Shown here: one piece after another, positions 16,729 through 24,843 of the stretch | Layout of the letters: every line of letters begins with the position of its first letter | Position numbering within the stretch: position 1 is the first letter of the stretch | Assembly: GCF_003122325.1 (NCBI RefSeq) | Contig: NZ_QFBC01000015.1 | Coordinates: forward strand, 62,001-126,000 | Length of the DNA: 64,000 bases | Origin: Rhizobium album | Lineage (GTDB): Bacteria > Pseudomonadota > Alphaproteobacteria > Rhizobiales > Rhizobiaceae | Reading direction: 5' to 3' | Position numbers and translations under genes: made by a program | Notes under the pieces: generated by a model | Seen by the model: only the letters and a program-made list of their open reading frames with translations | What the model was told of the DNA's origin: nothing | The model's database searches: none

Positions 16729-18846
16729 ATGACCCTGTCTGAAAGCCTTGTACGCCTGCGCTACCGGTTTTTCCCCGACCATGTGGTCGGGGAAATCCTC
16801 GGTAAGAAATGGATCGACAGCATCATACCCTTCATGGCGCTGGTGGTCCTGATCGCCATCTTCGGCAGCATCGTGCCGCGTTTCTTCGAGCTGTCGACGC
16901 TCGCCAATCTCAGCGGCCAGACGGCGGAGCTCGGGTTGATCGTGCTCGGCCTGACCATCGTCATGGTCTCCGGCGGCATCGACCTCTCCGTCGGCTCGAC
17001 ATTTGCGCTGGCGGTGCTGGCGACGCTCTACGGCATGAATGTCGGCCAGTGGAGTTTCGGCACCGGACTTGTGGCGACGCTCGGCGTCGGCCTCGCCTGC
17101 GGTGCCGTCAACGGCTTCATGGTCGGCATCCTGCGCATGCGGGCCTTCCTGACGACGCTGGTCACCCTGATCATCTTCCGTTCGATCTTCGAGATTGTCT
17201 TTCCGCAGGTCTCCACCGAGATCGTCACCAGCTATCCGGATTCGCCGCTCTACGACTATCTCGGCATGGGCCGGTTCCTGGGCACGCCGGTGACATTCCT
17301 CGTCTTCGCCGTCATCGCCATTGCCTTGCACATCGTGCTGTCGCGCGGCCGCTATGGCTGGCGGTTGCTCGCCGTCGGCGGGGCGCGGCGTTCGGCCTAC
17401 AATGCCGGCGTCAATGTGCGCCTCACCGTGTTCAGCGCCTATATCGTCTGTTCGATGATGGTGGCGCTGGCCGGTTTCTTCTTTGCCTCGCGCATCGGTA
17501 GCGCCGCATCCGACATCGGCGCCGGTCTCGAACTGCAGGCGCTGACGGCAACCGTGCTCGGCGGCATTTCGCTCGGCGGCGGCCGCGGTTCGGTCGCCAA
17601 GGCGCTGATGGGCACGGTTTTCGTCCTCATCCTCTCCAACAGCCTGCTGCAGCTTGCCGTTCCGGGTCCGGTCAACGATTTTGTGCTCGGACTGGTGCTG
17701 GTCGCCGCCGTGTTCCTCGACGTCCGCTGGGTCAAGAACCGCCACAAGATCCTGCGCAGCGTCTATATCTCGCCGACCTTCAACAAGATGCCGCCGTCCG
17801 TTTCGACGGAATCCGGCTCGCCCATGGCGCCGAACGACCGGCTGCGGCAGGTCGGCGTCATCGGCCTCGGCATCCTCGACGGCGCCGAAGACGTCATCTT
17901 CGACCGCAACGACAACCTCTACACCGGCAGTCGCCACGGCGACATCCTGCGCTGGTTCCCGCCGGACTACACCCGCCACGAGGTCTTCGCCCATATCGGC
18001 GGCGCGCCGATGGGTATGACCTTCGACGAGGCCGGCAACATGGCCGTCTGCATCGGCGGCATGGGCCTCTACCAGATCACGCCATCCGGCGAAGTCAGCC
18101 TGCTGACGGCAGAAACCAACCGCAGTCTGACCTCGGTCGCCGACGACAGCTCGATGAAGCTTGCCGACGATTGCGACATCCTGCCGGACGGCCGCATCAT
18201 CTTCTCCGAGGCCACCGTGCGTTTCGAGATGCACGACTGGTATGCGGATGCGCTGGAAAGCCGCGGCAACGGCCGCCTGATCGTCTACGATCCGAAGACG
18301 AAATCGACGCGCACCATCCTCTCCAACCTGGTTTTCCCCAACGGCGTCTGCACCTCTTATGACGGTCAGTCGGTGCTGTTTGCCGAAAGCTGGGCTTGCC
18401 GCATCAACCGCTATTATTTCGCCGGCCCGAAAACCGGGCAGGTGGAACGGGTGATCGAGGGGCTGCCGGGTTATCCCGACAACATCAACCGCGCTTCCGA
18501 CGGCACCTACTGGCTGGCGCTGATGGGCATGCGCACGCCGGCGCTGGACCTGTCGTTGGAAATGCCGGACTTCCGCCGCCGCATGGCGCGGCGCGTCTCG
18601 GAAGATGCCTGGCTGATGCCGAACCTCAACACCGGCTGCGTGCTGCGCTTCGACGAACAGGGCCGGATCCTGGAAAGCTATTGGGACCTCGGCGGCCAGA
18701 AGCACCCGATGATCACCTCCATGCGCGAGCACAAGGGCGTGCTCTATCTCTGCGGCATCTTCAACAACCGCATGGGCACGCTGGCACTCCCCGATGCCGA
18801 CCCCAACTGGTGCGGCGTGGATACCTACTGGAGGAAACCGGCATGA
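16729..18846 (+). CDS. CUT2 ABC permease fused to a strictosidine-synthase/SMP-30-like beta-propeller
   Basis: One uninterrupted 705-residue frame. Residues 1-335 are an RbsC-type permease: GLTIVMVSGGIDLSVGST, AVGGARRSAYNAGVN and TVLGGISLGGGRGS are all present. After a short linker (about 340-375), residues 375-705 form a propeller of the strictosidine synthase/gluconolactonase group with FPNGV (about 534-538), LLFAESWACRINRY-like sequence and LPGYPDNINRASDG (about 577-590), keeping both metal-site asparagines. RbsC C-termini face the cytoplasm, so the propeller should hydrolyse or bind the substrate just after import. No internal stop or start with a good ribosome-binding site splits the two parts, so the fusion looks real. 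Confidence 0.88.
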   Translation: MTLSESLVRLRYRFFPDHVVGEILGKKWIDSIIPFMALVVLIAIFGSIVPRFFELSTLANLSGQTAELGLIVLGLTIVMVSGGIDLSVGSTFALAVLATLYGMNVGQWSFGTGLVATLGVGLACGAVNGFMVGILRMRAFLTTLVTLIIFRSIFEIVFPQVSTEIVTSYPDSPLYDYLGMGRFLGTPVTFLVFAVIAIALHIVLSRGRYGWRLLAVGGARRSAYNAGVNVRLTVFSAYIVCSMMVALAGFFFASRIGSAASDIGAGLELQALTATVLGGISLGGGRGSVAKALMGTVFVLILSNSLLQLAVPGPVNDFVLGLVLVAAVFLDVRWVKNRHKILRSVYISPTFNKMPPSVSTESGSPMAPNDRLRQVGVIGLGILDGAEDVIFDRNDNLYTGSRHGDILRWFPPDYTRHEVFAHIGGAPMGMTFDEAGNMAVCIGGMGLYQITPSGEVSLLTAETNRSLTSVADDSSMKLADDCDILPDGRIIFSEATVRFEMHDWYADALESRGNGRLIVYDPKTKSTRTILSNLVFPNGVCTSYDGQSVLFAESWACRINRYYFAGPKTGQVERVIEGLPGYPDNINRASDGTYWLALMGMRTPALDLSLEMPDFRRRMARRVSEDAWLMPNLNTGCVLRFDEQGRILESYWDLGGQKHPMITSMREHKGVLYLCGIFNNRMGTLALPDADPNWCGVDTYWRKPA

Positions 18847-19934
18847 ATTTCCTTCGCAAATTGCTCGGCCGGGACGAATGGGCGATCACGCTGCCGGTTC
18901 TCGACGGGCCGCTCCTGCCCAACCAGGCATTGGAAGAGGCCGAAACCTTCGCCGAACTTGCCGGCGCCGACAATCTTGTCGCCACCGAAAAGGGGTTGGT
19001 GGCGAGTTCGGGAAACAGGCTTTTCCGATATGAAGCTGCCGGGCAAGGCGAGGTCATCGCCGAGTTCGATCAGCCCATCAGTGCCGCCACCGCCGCCAAG
19101 GGCATGCTGGCGATCGGCATCGATGGTGATGGCGTCGTCATCCAGGGCGGACAGCATGGGGGACGAACGTTCAAGGATGCGGGCGGCCGCAAATTCGGCT
19201 GCGTGACGGCGCTGACCTTCCTCGATGCCAACACGCTGCTGATGGCCAACGGCTCCGACGCCGTGCCGGCATCGCAATGGCGGCGCGACCTGATGCAGAA
19301 AGGCGCCTCCGGCAGCCTGTGGAAACTCGACCTCAAGACGGGCACCGCAACCTGCATCGCCGATGGCCTCGCCTGGCCGGCCGGCATCGCCACGACAGGC
19401 TCGAACCGCATCTATGTCTCGGAATCCTGGCGCCACCGGGTGCTGGCGATCGATCTCAGTTCAGGCGCGCGCGAGCCGGTTCTGGAGCACCTTCCGGCCT
19501 ATCCGGCCCGCATTTCCCCGGCCTATGACGCCGGCTACTGGCTGTCCTTCTATTCCGTCCGCAACCAGCTCGTCGAATTCATCCTGCGTGAGGATACCTA
19601 CAGGGCGCGGATGCTGGCGGAGGTGCCGGAACCTTTCTGGATGGCGCCTTCGCTTGCCTCCGGCCTGTCGTTCCGCGAGCCGATGCAGGGCAGCCAGCTG
19701 AAACAGATGGGCGTGCTGAAACCTTACGCCGTCACCCGCTCCTACGGACTGGTTGCCAATTGCGATGCGCGCATGCGGCCGCTCGCCAGTTTTCATTCCC
19801 GCGCCGACGGCACGGCGCACGGCACGGTGGCGGCCTGCGAAGTGGGCGACGATCTGCTGGTCGCCTCGCGGGGCGGCGGCCGCATCCTGCGGCTGCCCGG
19901 CGTGGCGAACGGACATCGGGAGTTCCAGAGATGA
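18843..19934 (+). CDS. Strictosidine-synthase-like beta-propeller protein, free-standing
   Basis: 363 residues. It is a paralogue-like partner of the propeller domain fused to the upstream permease and overlaps that gene by the ATGA tetranucleotide. The homologous landmarks are LAWPAGIATTG and LPAYPARISPAYDAGYWLS. In both, the asparagine found in the fused copy (PNGV, PDNI) is replaced (PAGI, PARI). These asparagines are usual metal or catalytic ligands in SMP-30/strictosidine-synthase propellers. This copy may therefore bind rather than hydrolyse. There is no signal peptide, so it should be cytoplasmic. Confidence 0.78.
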   Translation: MNFLRKLLGRDEWAITLPVLDGPLLPNQALEEAETFAELAGADNLVATEKGLVASSGNRLFRYEAAGQGEVIAEFDQPISAATAAKGMLAIGIDGDGVVIQGGQHGGRTFKDAGGRKFGCVTALTFLDANTLLMANGSDAVPASQWRRDLMQKGASGSLWKLDLKTGTATCIADGLAWPAGIATTGSNRIYVSESWRHRVLAIDLSSGAREPVLEHLPAYPARISPAYDAGYWLSFYSVRNQLVEFILREDTYRARMLAEVPEPFWMAPSLASGLSFREPMQGSQLKQMGVLKPYAVTRSYGLVANCDARMRPLASFHSRADGTAHGTVAACEVGDDLLVASRGGGRILRLPGVANGHREFQR

Positions 19935-21424
19935 CCGACATCATCGCATTTCAGACCGCAACCAAGACGTTCGGCGGGCTTGCGGCCTTCAAGAACGTCA
20001 ATTTTTCGCTGCGCAAGGGCGAAATCCACGCATTGCTCGGCGAAAACGGCGCGGGCAAATCGACGCTCACCAAAGTGATGGCCGGCGTCTACAAGCTCAC
20101 CGAAGGCAAGCTTCTGCTCGATGGCCGCGAGGTCAGCTTCTCCTCGCCGAAGGACGCGCTCGACAAGGGTATCGTCATGGTCTTCCAGGAGACCAACCTC
20201 GTCCCGGCGATGACGGTGGCGCAGAACATTTATCTCGGTGAAGAGAAAATGTTCAATCGCCTGCGCGGCCTCTACATCCAGGCGCGCCAGTTCCTCGTCG
20301 GCATGGGTTTCCAGGTCGATCCAACGGCACAGGTCTCGACGCTCGGCGCGGCGCACAAGCAGATGGTGGAAATCGCCCGCGCCGTGCACCACAAGGCCCG
20401 CGTCATCGTCTTCGACGAGCCGACCGCCACCCTGACGCCGGAAGAAAAGCGGCATTTCTTCAACCTCATCAAAAGGCTGGTGGAAAGCGGCGTCTCGATC
20501 GTTTTCATCACCCACGCGCTGGAAGAAGCACTCGAAGCGGCCGACCGCATCACCGTCATGCGGGACGGCGAGGTGGTGGCCTCCGGCGAAGCGAAAGATT
20601 TTACGCGTTCGTCGATCGTGCAGGCGATGGTCGGCCGCAGCCTGACCGAAACGCTGCACGGCTCGGCCTCACGTACGCCGCGGCCCTATGGCGAAAAGGT
20701 GTTGTCGGTCGAAAACCTCTCCTGCGCCGGCCTGGTGCGCAATTCGTCCTTTTCGGTCTTTGCCGGGCAGGTGACGGGCATGTTCGGGCTCGTCGGTGCC
20801 GGCCGCACGGAGATGGCCAAGGTGATCTCCGGGGTGATGAAACGCAACCTGTTCCACGGCGGCGAAATCCGCCTCAACGGCCGTTCGGTCCGTTACCGGG
20901 TGCCGCGCCCGGCGATGCTCGACGGTATCGTCTACGTCACCGAGGACCGCAAGTTCGACGGTTTCTTCGAGACGATGACGGTGGGTGAAAACCTGCAGAT
21001 CAGCGAACTCTCGAATGGCAGCAATCCGCTCAGCGTCGTTTCCATGTCGCGGGCGCGCGTTCTCGCCAAGGAATGGGGCGAGCGGCTGAAGCTCAAGGCG
21101 ATCAGCGATCGCGCCCGCATGATCGAACTTTCCGGCGGCAACCAGCAGAAGGTGGTCATCGCCAAGGCGCTGATCCAGCAGCCGAAGCTGATCATCTTCG
21201 ACGAGCCGACCCGCGGTGTCGACGTCGGCGCCATCGTCGAGATCCACCAGCTGATCGGCGAGCTTGCCGACCAGGGCATGGCGGTCGTCGTCATCTCCTC
21301 CTACCTGCCTGAAATCATGGCGGTTTCCGACCGGATTCTCGTCGCCAAGCGTGGGCGCATCGTCGAGGAATTCATGGTGTCGGATGCCACGGAGGAGCGG
21401 GTCATGTTCGCAGCAGTGCATTGA
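19931..21424 (+). CDS. Sugar ABC transporter ATPase, CUT2/RbsA type (first operon)
   Basis: 497 residues, two nucleotide-binding domains, coupled to the previous gene by ATGA. Domain 1 has GENGAGKST, VFQETNLVP, IVFDEPTATL and FITHALEEA, but the signature between them reads LGAAHKQ instead of LSVGQQQ. Domain 2 has the reduced GLVGAGRTE P-loop usual in this family, an intact LSGGNQQK signature and IIFDEPTRGVDVG. One composite ATP site is therefore normal (domain 1 P-loop with domain 2 signature) and the other weak. It energises the permeases at 14678 and 16729. Confidence 0.92.
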   Translation: MTDIIAFQTATKTFGGLAAFKNVNFSLRKGEIHALLGENGAGKSTLTKVMAGVYKLTEGKLLLDGREVSFSSPKDALDKGIVMVFQETNLVPAMTVAQNIYLGEEKMFNRLRGLYIQARQFLVGMGFQVDPTAQVSTLGAAHKQMVEIARAVHHKARVIVFDEPTATLTPEEKRHFFNLIKRLVESGVSIVFITHALEEALEAADRITVMRDGEVVASGEAKDFTRSSIVQAMVGRSLTETLHGSASRTPRPYGEKVLSVENLSCAGLVRNSSFSVFAGQVTGMFGLVGAGRTEMAKVISGVMKRNLFHGGEIRLNGRSVRYRVPRPAMLDGIVYVTEDRKFDGFFETMTVGENLQISELSNGSNPLSVVSMSRARVLAKEWGERLKLKAISDRARMIELSGGNQQKVVIAKALIQQPKLIIFDEPTRGVDVGAIVEIHQLIGELADQGMAVVVISSYLPEIMAVSDRILVAKRGRIVEEFMVSDATEERVMFAAVH

Positions 21425-21469
21425 TTGCATATCTGCCGGTTTAGCCGCCGTGTGGCCTTGCATTTTTGC

Positions 21470-21486
21470 GATAAGGGGCGCTTATC
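21470..21486. promoter_or_regulatory. LysR-type dyad upstream of the LysR gene
   Basis: GATAAG (21470-21475) and CTTATC (21481-21486) form a 6-bp inverted repeat with a 5-base spacer, 33 bases before the LysR ATG. LysR proteins typically bind T-N11-A dyads near their own promoter. Autoregulation is therefore plausible but unproven. Confidence 0.4.
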
Positions 21487-21519
21487 TTTGCCGCATGGAG
21501 AACAGGTACCCATGAGGCG

Positions 21520-22416
21520 ATGAGCAACGTCAATCTCAAGCTTCTGCAGACATTCCTTCTTGCGGCAGAACATGGCAGTTTTCGACGTGCGGCCGAAGAG
21601 AGCAACCGCTCGGCTTCGGCGGTCAGCATGCAAATCCGCGATCTGGAGGAGCAGGTCGGCATAAGCTTGTTCATTCGCACGCCGCAGCGCGCCAACCTGA
21701 CACCGGAAGGCAAGATCCTGTTCGAGCAGATTCGCCGGGCGATGACCGACGTCCAGTCCGGCCTTGATCGTCTTACGGAAATTGCCGCCCAGCGCAAGGG
21801 ACGGGTGCACATCGCCTGTGCACCGACGCTCGCCGCCAGCCGTCTCGGCGACATCCTGGCCACCTTCAAGCTGCGGTATCCGCGCAGCATCGTCGAGGTG
21901 AAGGAAACGCCGCCGAGCGCGGCGCTGCTTCTGCTGCAGGAGCAGGAAGTGGAATTCTACATCGGGCCGGAAGTGCCCAACCTCGCCGATTTCCAATTCG
22001 AATCGATCATCGACGATCCGCTGGTGGCCGCCGTGCCACCGGATTTCGACAAGGGCCAAAAGTCCTTCACCCTGTCGTCCTTCGCGGGCATTCCGCTCAT
22101 TCTCCTGAACGACAAGACGGCGGTGCGCGGCCTGCTCGACCGGCTGGTCGCCGACGAAGGCATCAGTTTCAACGCGCAATACGAAGTGGAGAGCACGCAG
22201 ACGGCCCTGGCGCTGGCGACCGCCGGCCTCGGCGTCTGCATCGTGCCGAGCATCGCGGTCAGTTCGCGCCGCGACGACGGGTTGCGGGTGGTGCCGATCG
22301 CCCATCCCCAGGCCCGCCGCTCCGTCGGCATCATCACCGCCCGGGGCTATGTGCATCACAGCTTTTCCGAGCAGCTGATGAGCCTGATCCGCACCAATCT
22401 CAGGGAGCTGGCCTGA
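21520..22416 (+). CDS. LysR-family transcriptional regulator
   Basis: 298 residues. The N-terminal winged helix-turn-helix reads LKLLQTFLLAAEHGSFRRAA then SASAVSMQIRDLEEQVG and LFIRTPQRANLTPEG, which is the standard LysR layout. The C-terminal part is a two-lobed effector domain starting at GRVHIACAPTLAASRL. It lies just downstream of the first CUT2 operon and is convergent with the aldehyde dehydrogenase gene (12 bases apart). It may control the sugar operon or the dehydrogenases. Effector unknown. Confidence 0.9.
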   Translation: MSNVNLKLLQTFLLAAEHGSFRRAAEESNRSASAVSMQIRDLEEQVGISLFIRTPQRANLTPEGKILFEQIRRAMTDVQSGLDRLTEIAAQRKGRVHIACAPTLAASRLGDILATFKLRYPRSIVEVKETPPSAALLLLQEQEVEFYIGPEVPNLADFQFESIIDDPLVAAVPPDFDKGQKSFTLSSFAGIPLILLNDKTAVRGLLDRLVADEGISFNAQYEVESTQTALALATAGLGVCIVPSIAVSSRRDDGLRVVPIAHPQARRSVGIITARGYVHHSFSEQLMSLIRTNLRELA

Positions 22417-22428
22417 GGGCTTTCGCCA

Positions 22429-23925
22429 TCAATCGGTCTGGATCCACACCGCCTTGGTTTCGAGATACTCGCCAAGATGTTCGACGCCGCCCTCGCGGCC
22501 GTAACCGGACATCTTCATGCCGCCGAAGGGAACGGCGGGGTCGAGCGCATGGTACATGTTGACCCAGACGGTGCCGGCCTTGATCCGCTGCGTCAGCTTG
22601 TGCGCCGTGCCGACATTGCTGGTGAACACGCCTGCTGCCAGGCCGTAGGGCGTGGCGTTGGCGCGGGCGACGACCTCGTCGAGCGTATCGAAGGGCAGGG
22701 CGGAAATCACCGGTCCGAAGATTTCTTCGCGCGCAATCGTCATCCCGTCGGTGACGGCGCCGAAGACGGTCGGCGCGATGAAGTTTCCGCCATCGAAATC
22801 CGGCCCGGAAAGACGTTCGCCGCCGACCACGAGATCGGCCCCTTCCTTCCTGCCGACCTCGATGTACCCCTCCACCTTGCCGGCCTGGCGGCTGCTGATG
22901 ATCGGGCCGACCTCGGTCTGTTCTTCCAGCCCGTTGCCGATGCGCAGCTTCAGCGCGAAGTCGGCGACGCGGCGAATGAATTCGTCATGGATCTCGCGTG
23001 CCACGAAAAGCCGGGAACCGGCGATGCAGATCTGGCCCGAATTGGCGAACACGGCCATGGCCGCCACCGGCACGGCGCGGTCGATATCGGCATCGCGGCA
23101 GATGATCATCGGCGACTTGCCGCCGAGTTCCAGCGAGACGCGCTTTAGATTGGCGGTTCCGGCCCGTGCAATCGCCTGCCCCGTTGCCGTCGAGCCGGTG
23201 AAGACGATCTTGTCGACGCCGGGATGCAGTGAGAGCGGCGCGCCGGCCTCGGCCCCGGTTCCGGTCACGATATTGACGACGCCATCCGGCACGCCGGCCT
23301 GCTGCATCAGCTTTGCGATCAGGAGCGGCGTCAGCGGCGCTTCCTCCGATGGTTTCAGCACCACGGTGCAACCTGTCGCCAGCGCCGGGCCGATCTTCCA
23401 GATCGAGGCGGCGATCGGCGCGTTCCACGGAATGATCGCGCCGACGACGCCGACCGGCTCCTTGCGGGTGAAGGTGACGATTTCGCCCGGAATGGAGTTT
23501 TCGATCACTTCGCCATGGATCGCCGTCGCCTGGCCGGCGTAGAAACGCAGCATGCCGATGACGCGGCGGCGGTTGGCAAGCGTTCGGCTGATCGGCATGC
23601 CCATGTCGAGCGTGTCCGAAAGGCAGAGTTCTTCCCAGTTCTGCTCGAAGAGATCGGCGATCTTGAGCAGCAGCGCCTGGCGCTCGTAAGGCTTGAATTT
23701 CGACCACGGGCCTTCGAAGGCTGTGCGTGCCGCCTGGACTGCCGCTTCGACATCGGCGGCCGCGCCTCGCGGTACCGTCGCCAGGAGCTTGCCGGTCGCC
23801 GGGTTGCGACTTTCCAGAACCTCGCCCGATTGCGCCGGAACCCAGTTGCCGCCGATGAACATCGGTCGGAACTCTCCCGTATACAGCGTCTCCGCCCGGG
23901 CTTTCGGGTCGAATGCGATGGTCAT
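22429..23925 (-). CDS. NAD(P)-dependent aldehyde dehydrogenase
   Basis: 498 residues. The catalytic motifs are complete: ELGGKSP with the general-base Glu, and FANSGQICIAGSR with the nucleophilic Cys. PWNAPI and the C-terminal VPFGGMKMSGYGREGG are also normal. The family oxidises aldehydes to carboxylates (betaine aldehyde, hydroxy-aldehydes, semialdehydes). ATG 23925 gives MTIAFDPKA with GGAGGAGA upstream on this strand; ATG 23943 would add six residues. It is divergent from the SDR gene, suggesting joint control from the shared intergenic region. Confidence 0.92.
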   Translation of the reverse strand: MTIAFDPKARAETLYTGEFRPMFIGGNWVPAQSGEVLESRNPATGKLLATVPRGAAADVEAAVQAARTAFEGPWSKFKPYERQALLLKIADLFEQNWEELCLSDTLDMGMPISRTLANRRRVIGMLRFYAGQATAIHGEVIENSIPGEIVTFTRKEPVGVVGAIIPWNAPIAASIWKIGPALATGCTVVLKPSEEAPLTPLLIAKLMQQAGVPDGVVNIVTGTGAEAGAPLSLHPGVDKIVFTGSTATGQAIARAGTANLKRVSLELGGKSPMIICRDADIDRAVPVAAMAVFANSGQICIAGSRLFVAREIHDEFIRRVADFALKLRIGNGLEEQTEVGPIISSRQAGKVEGYIEVGRKEGADLVVGGERLSGPDFDGGNFIAPTVFGAVTDGMTIAREEIFGPVISALPFDTLDEVVARANATPYGLAAGVFTSNVGTAHKLTQRIKAGTVWVNMYHALDPAVPFGGMKMSGYGREGGVEHLGEYLETKAVWIQTD

Positions 23926-23949
23926 GTCTCCTCCTCGCCGCAAGCGGCG

Positions 23950-23969
23950 TTATGTCATTTTACGACATG
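23950..23969. promoter_or_regulatory. Candidate regulatory motif TTATGTC...ACGACATG
   Basis: This 20-base site lies in the divergent region between the aldehyde dehydrogenase and SDR genes. ATGTC (23952-23956) and GACAT (23964-23968) form an inverted pair. A near copy (16 of 20 positions) occurs at 27651-27670 upstream of the 66-residue orphan gene. The binding protein is unknown. Confidence 0.35.
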
Positions 23970-24085
23970 GTATCCGACGTCGGCGCCGGTCGTACAAACA
24001 AGGAAACCTAATAAGGCGTTCAGATAATCGGACTACCTATCGGCGCCGTCTTCCCCGATTGTCTATCGGCAGATGGAGGAGTGCG

Positions 24086-24832
24086 ATGCGACTGGAAGGC
24101 AAGACTGCAATCATAACGGGCGGCGGATCCGGCTTCGGGGAGGGGATCGTCCGCAAATTCGTGGCCGAGGGCGCAAAGGTCGTGCTCGTCGATCGCGACG
24201 AGGCGAATGCGGCGCGCGTTGCTGCCAGAGACCAGGCCGCGATCGAGCCGCTGGTCGCCGACGTCGCCAGTGCGGAAGGTTTCGAGAAGGCGCGCGATAC
24301 GGCGATCGGGCGTTTCGGCCGCCTCGATATCCTCGTCAACAATGCCGGTGTCGGCCACGTGCCCACGCCGCTGGACGATATCGACGAAGCGACCTTCGAT
24401 CGCATCGCCAACGTCAACATGCGTTCGATCTATTTTGGCGCGCGGGCGATCGTGCCGCTGTTCAAGGGCCAGAAGAGCGGAGCGATCCTCAACGTCGCGT
24501 CTACCGGCGGCGTTTCGCCGCGTCCCAACCTGACCTGGTACAATGCCTCGAAAGGCTGGGTGATTACCGCGACACGCGGCATGGCCGTCGAGCTGGCGCC
24601 GTTCGGCATTCGCGTCAACGCTATCAATCCGGTGGCCGGCGACACGCCGCTGCTGAAAACCTTCATGGGAGCCGATACGCCGGAAGTGCGGGCGAAATTC
24701 CTGTCGACCATCCCGCTTGGCCGGTTCTCGACTCCGGAGGACATGGGCAATGCCGCGGCTTTCCTGTGCTCCGACGAGGCGAGCATGATCACCGGCGTCG
24801 CCATGGAAGTCGACGGCGGCCGCTGCATCTGA
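24086..24832 (+). CDS. SDR-family oxidoreductase (3-oxoacyl-ACP-reductase-like)
   Basis: A 248-residue classical short-chain dehydrogenase. It has cofactor loop TGGGSGFGEGI (about residues 11-21), DILVNNAGVGH, the catalytic Ser in LNVASTGG and the WYNASKGW YxxxK motif. AINPVAGDTPLL and the C-terminal GVAMEVDGGRCI complete the fold. ATG 24086 has GGAGGAG upstream. It probably oxidises a secondary alcohol, or reduces its ketone, in the same pathway as the dehydrogenase 11 bases downstream. Substrate unknown. Confidence 0.9.
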   Translation: MRLEGKTAIITGGGSGFGEGIVRKFVAEGAKVVLVDRDEANAARVAARDQAAIEPLVADVASAEGFEKARDTAIGRFGRLDILVNNAGVGHVPTPLDDIDEATFDRIANVNMRSIYFGARAIVPLFKGQKSGAILNVASTGGVSPRPNLTWYNASKGWVITATRGMAVELAPFGIRVNAINPVAGDTPLLKTFMGADTPEVRAKFLSTIPLGRFSTPEDMGNAAAFLCSDEASMITGVAMEVDGGRCI

Positions 24833-24843
24833 ACGGAGCGACG

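Noticed and set aside
15559-18732. A 1057-codon open frame on the minus strand
   Set aside because: It lies antisense to the binding-protein and permease-propeller genes, is rich in His, Asp, Arg and Gln without domains, and is a shadow produced by GC-rich codon use.
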